A stretch of DNA of 16,470 bases from JBLIOB01 sp047639575 (lineage in GTDB: Bacteria; Bacteroidota; Bacteroidia; Flavobacteriales_D; Parvicellaceae), in the NCBI GenBank assembly GCA_047639575.1, contig JBLIOB010000075.1:1-16470 (forward strand), given 5' to 3'. The notes under the pieces were generated by a model. That model did not search any database and was not told the DNA's origin. It saw nothing but the letters and a program-made list of their open reading frames with translations. Positions 14,126-16,470 of the stretch are shown one piece after another (position 1 is the first letter of the stretch; each line of letters starts with the position of its first letter). The translations under genes were made by a program, and so were the position numbers.

Positions 14126-16470
14126 ATGAGAAGATCTACCACTTTTTTGTTTATAGCGCTTGCAACGTTTACAGGACTTTCAGCCTATTCGCAATCTTCT
14201 AATTGGCAAAAGTTTACGGTGAGTACAAACGAGCGTGCAGAAGATTTCTTCAAAAATCATCAAACACAACTAAAACTTCAATCTGGTTCTGAGATGCTGT
14301 TAGTAAAGGAAGAAGTTGATAAGCTAGGAATGAAGCATTCAACATGGCAACAGCATTACCATGGTTTACCTGTAGAAAATGCTATTTATAAGCTCCACCA
14401 AAAAGGATCAGAAGTAAATGGTAACGGAGTGATTTATGATGAAATCAACTCCGGCAGTAGTCCAACACTAGACGGCCAAGAATCAATTGAAATTGCATTA
14501 CTTCATGTAAATGCAAGAAAATACGCTTGGCAGAATTCTGCAACCGAAGTCCTTTTAAAAAGAATTAAAAAGGATCGAACTGCTACAAATTATCCCAATC
14601 CTGAATTGACGATATTGCCTATTAACAAAGAATTTAAATTAGTGTGGAAAATGGTAATTTTTGCCACTGATCCACATGCTCAACTTCAGGTTTTTGTTGA
14701 TGCAGGCTCTGGAGAAATTTTGAGACAATACGAATTGTCATGCACTCAAGAGGCCGTTGGATCAGGTAAAACGAAGTATAGTGGCACTCAAACAATTACT
14801 AGTGATTCTATCCCTCCTGGGTATTATCGATTAAGAGACTACTCTCGTGGAGGCGGAATTGAAACTTACAATGCTCAACATTATGAATCAGCAAACTTAC
14901 CAGATAGCGCTGTTGACTTCATTGACCTGACCAATACATGGATTTTAGACACAATTGCGCAAGATGATGCGGCAGTTGATGTTCATTGGGGACTAGAAAT
15001 GTCTTATGATTATTTCCTTAATGAGCATTCTCGGAATAGTTTTGATGGAAATGGCATACCGATGATTGCATACGTCCATGTTGGAACTAATTGGTTTAAT
15101 GCTCGATTTGCCGGTTTGTGGATGGAGTTTGGCGATGGCACAGGCTTTCCTTTAACTTCTTTAGATGTAGTTGCTCATGAAATGGCCCATGGCGTTACTG
15201 GCACTTCTGCAGGATTAATTTACAATGGAGAATCAGGTGCCCTAAATGAATCCTTTAGCGACATATTCGGAGCAGAAGTAGAATTTGCAGCTCTGCCTGC
15301 TACGGCTGACTACCAAATTGGAACCGAAAATTTTGCATTTCGAGACATGTCTAATCCTAACTCTTTTGGACATCCTGATACTTACTTAGGAGGAAATTAC
15401 TATATCGGACCATCCGACAATGGAGGAGTACATACAAACAGCGGTGTACAAAATTATTGGTTCTATCTGCTAGTAGAAGGAGGAATTGGGACGAATGATA
15501 TTGGAAACAATTTTAACGTTACTGGAATTGGGCATACTGATGCAGCTCAAATTGCCTACCGTAATTTGAATTTTTATCTAACACCCAGCTCAACATATTT
15601 AGATGCGCGCCACGGAGCGCTTGCAGCTGCGGAAGATATTTTTGGACCGTGCTCCGTTCAGGCAAATCAGGTATTAAATGCGTGGTACGCAGTTGGGGTT
15701 GGAAATGACTCAATCGATCCAGATTTACAAATTTTATCAATTACGTCTCCAAGCACCAATTGTGATCTTACTGCCAACGAAGATGTGACTTTTGACTTCA
15801 CATTACAAAAAAGCGGTTGTGGTGATATGATTCTACCTGGCGATTCTATTATAGTCGAATTTGACTTGGACGGATCTTTGACAAGTGAGGCAATCGTTTT
15901 TATGGATACGCTATTTGGAGGCGACACGCTACAGCATACGTTTGCGATTCAAGCTGACCTTTCGCTTCGGGGAACTTATGACCTCGGTGTTTGGGTAAAT
16001 TATAGCAATGACCTGAGAGGTGAAAATGACTCAATCATGAACCTCTCAATAATCCATCCGGTTCGATTAGATAATGATGTTCTTAAATTTGAAAACTCAG
16101 CTGCCGTTGTTGATTCTTTCTATACCGTAACAAATGATCATTCTTTAGTTAGCGTTGCTATATTTGGAAATCCCGATCCAGGTGGAATAAACGGTCTTCG
16201 AATGACTGGAAATAGACCTCAACGAGATTTCCGATTTGTACTTCCAACCACTACTACTGACATTTGGAATCAAAATCCTGATTATTTTGCTCAAACCTGC
16301 TTGTGTGTTGACGCAACAACGTGGCCAACTGCCCATCTTTATTTTGATTTGAAGCAAACCTTTTCTAAATGGTATTTACAAGAATTTGGATTTGACTTAC
16401 CAAATCAGGCTAGCTCTTTTAGAGTTTCAGTGAATGGCTCTCCAGTTAGCGGTGTTTATCATCCTGACAC
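14126..16470 (+). CDS. Secreted M4 (thermolysin-type) metallopeptidase, 3' partial
   Basis: The frame is open from ATG 14126 to the right edge (781 codons, no stop). Seen: a signal peptide (1-22, ends GLSAYS); an FTP-type inhibitory propeptide (about 55-100, TWQQHYHGLPVENAIYKLH); a PepSY-like part (about 115-200); and an M4 catalytic domain (about 215-530) with zinc motif HEMAH (H351, E352, H355), third zinc ligand E375 in GALNESFSD, and catalytic His436 in DNGGVHTNSGV. It ends with VLNAWYAVGV. All catalytic residues are present. Next comes an Ig/CARDB-like module (about 533-650, with Cys), then the start of a beta-rich, possibly jelly-roll domain (from about 655) that continues outside. It should be a secreted zymogen activated by propeptide cleavage, degrading extracellular protein. 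A C-terminal T9SS sorting domain beyond the edge is expected but not seen. Confidence 0.93.
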   Translation, partial: MRRSTTFLFIALATFTGLSAYSQSSNWQKFTVSTNERAEDFFKNHQTQLKLQSGSEMLLVKEEVDKLGMKHSTWQQHYHGLPVENAIYKLHQKGSEVNGNGVIYDEINSGSSPTLDGQESIEIALLHVNARKYAWQNSATEVLLKRIKKDRTATNYPNPELTILPINKEFKLVWKMVIFATDPHAQLQVFVDAGSGEILRQYELSCTQEAVGSGKTKYSGTQTITSDSIPPGYYRLRDYSRGGGIETYNAQHYESANLPDSAVDFIDLTNTWILDTIAQDDAAVDVHWGLEMSYDYFLNEHSRNSFDGNGIPMIAYVHVGTNWFNARFAGLWMEFGDGTGFPLTSLDVVAHEMAHGVTGTSAGLIYNGESGALNESFSDIFGAEVEFAALPATADYQIGTENFAFRDMSNPNSFGHPDTYLGGNYYIGPSDNGGVHTNSGVQNYWFYLLVEGGIGTNDIGNNFNVTGIGHTDAAQIAYRNLNFYLTPSSTYLDARHGALAAAEDIFGPCSVQANQVLNAWYAVGVGNDSIDPDLQILSITSPSTNCDLTANEDVTFDFTLQKSGCGDMILPGDSIIVEFDLDGSLTSEAIVFMDTLFGGDTLQHTFAIQADLSLRGTYDLGVWVNYSNDLRGENDSIMNLSIIHPVRLDNDVLKFENSAAVVDSFYTVTNDHSLVSVAIFGNPDPGGINGLRMTGNRPQRDFRFVLPTTTTDIWNQNPDYFAQTCLCVDATTWPTAHLYFDLKQTFSKWYLQEFGFDLPNQASSFRVSVNGSPVSGVYHPD

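Noticed and set aside
15519..15927. Minus-strand open frames inside the M4 peptidase gene
   Set aside because: The plus-strand frame carries all M4 catalytic motifs across this region. The minus-strand products match nothing recognisable.

Overview
The window looks like chromosomal DNA of a Bacteroidota bacterium, probably Flavobacteriales (a Crocinitomicaceae- or Cryomorphaceae-like relative is a guess). The grounds are an AT-rich, densely packed sequence; type IX secretion (T9SS) hallmarks, namely a type B (CHU_C, gliding-motility-associated) and a type A (YPNP) C-terminal sorting domain and a PorP/SprF-family outer-membrane protein; starts without clear Shine-Dalgarno sites; and TAnnTTTG-like -7 promoter elements. 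I see no tRNA, rRNA, CRISPR array, insertion sequence or phage gene, and no gene-free stretch above 300 bases.

Left half, minus strand, read right to left (9998 to 1). First comes a vitamin K-dependent gamma-carboxylase-like HTTM membrane protein. It is followed by three closely spaced genes that form a cell-surface module: a 1.3-thousand-residue T9SS type B adhesin-like protein, a PorP/SprF-like outer-membrane protein, and a PorE-like protein with TPR, PD40 propeller, eight carboxypeptidase-regulatory-like domains and the start of an OmpA peptidoglycan-binding domain. The last gene runs off the left edge. From the known SprB/SprF and PorP/PorE families, I infer that the adhesin is exported by the T9SS and held at the surface by the PorP/SprF protein, which the PorE-like protein ties to peptidoglycan.

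Right half, plus strand. Divergent from the carboxylase-like gene is a secreted FG-GAP/ASPIC-UnbV protein with a type A sorting domain. Then come L-glutamate gamma-semialdehyde dehydrogenase (proline catabolism), a small DUF393/DCC thiol-disulfide oxidoreductase-like protein directly behind a strong hairpin, and a secreted M4 (thermolysin-type) metallopeptidase that runs off the right edge.

The most unusual points are: the adhesin's N-terminal beta-helix, whose recognisable rungs are interrupted by very glycine-rich insertions at the same point of the rung; the A-B-A-B alternation of the regulatory-like domains in the PorE-like protein; and a carboxylase-like enzyme that keeps the likely catalytic lysine and sits 43 bp from a predicted calcium-binding secreted protein. 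The three-gene surface module itself is a known type of arrangement, so its novelty lies in the domain content.
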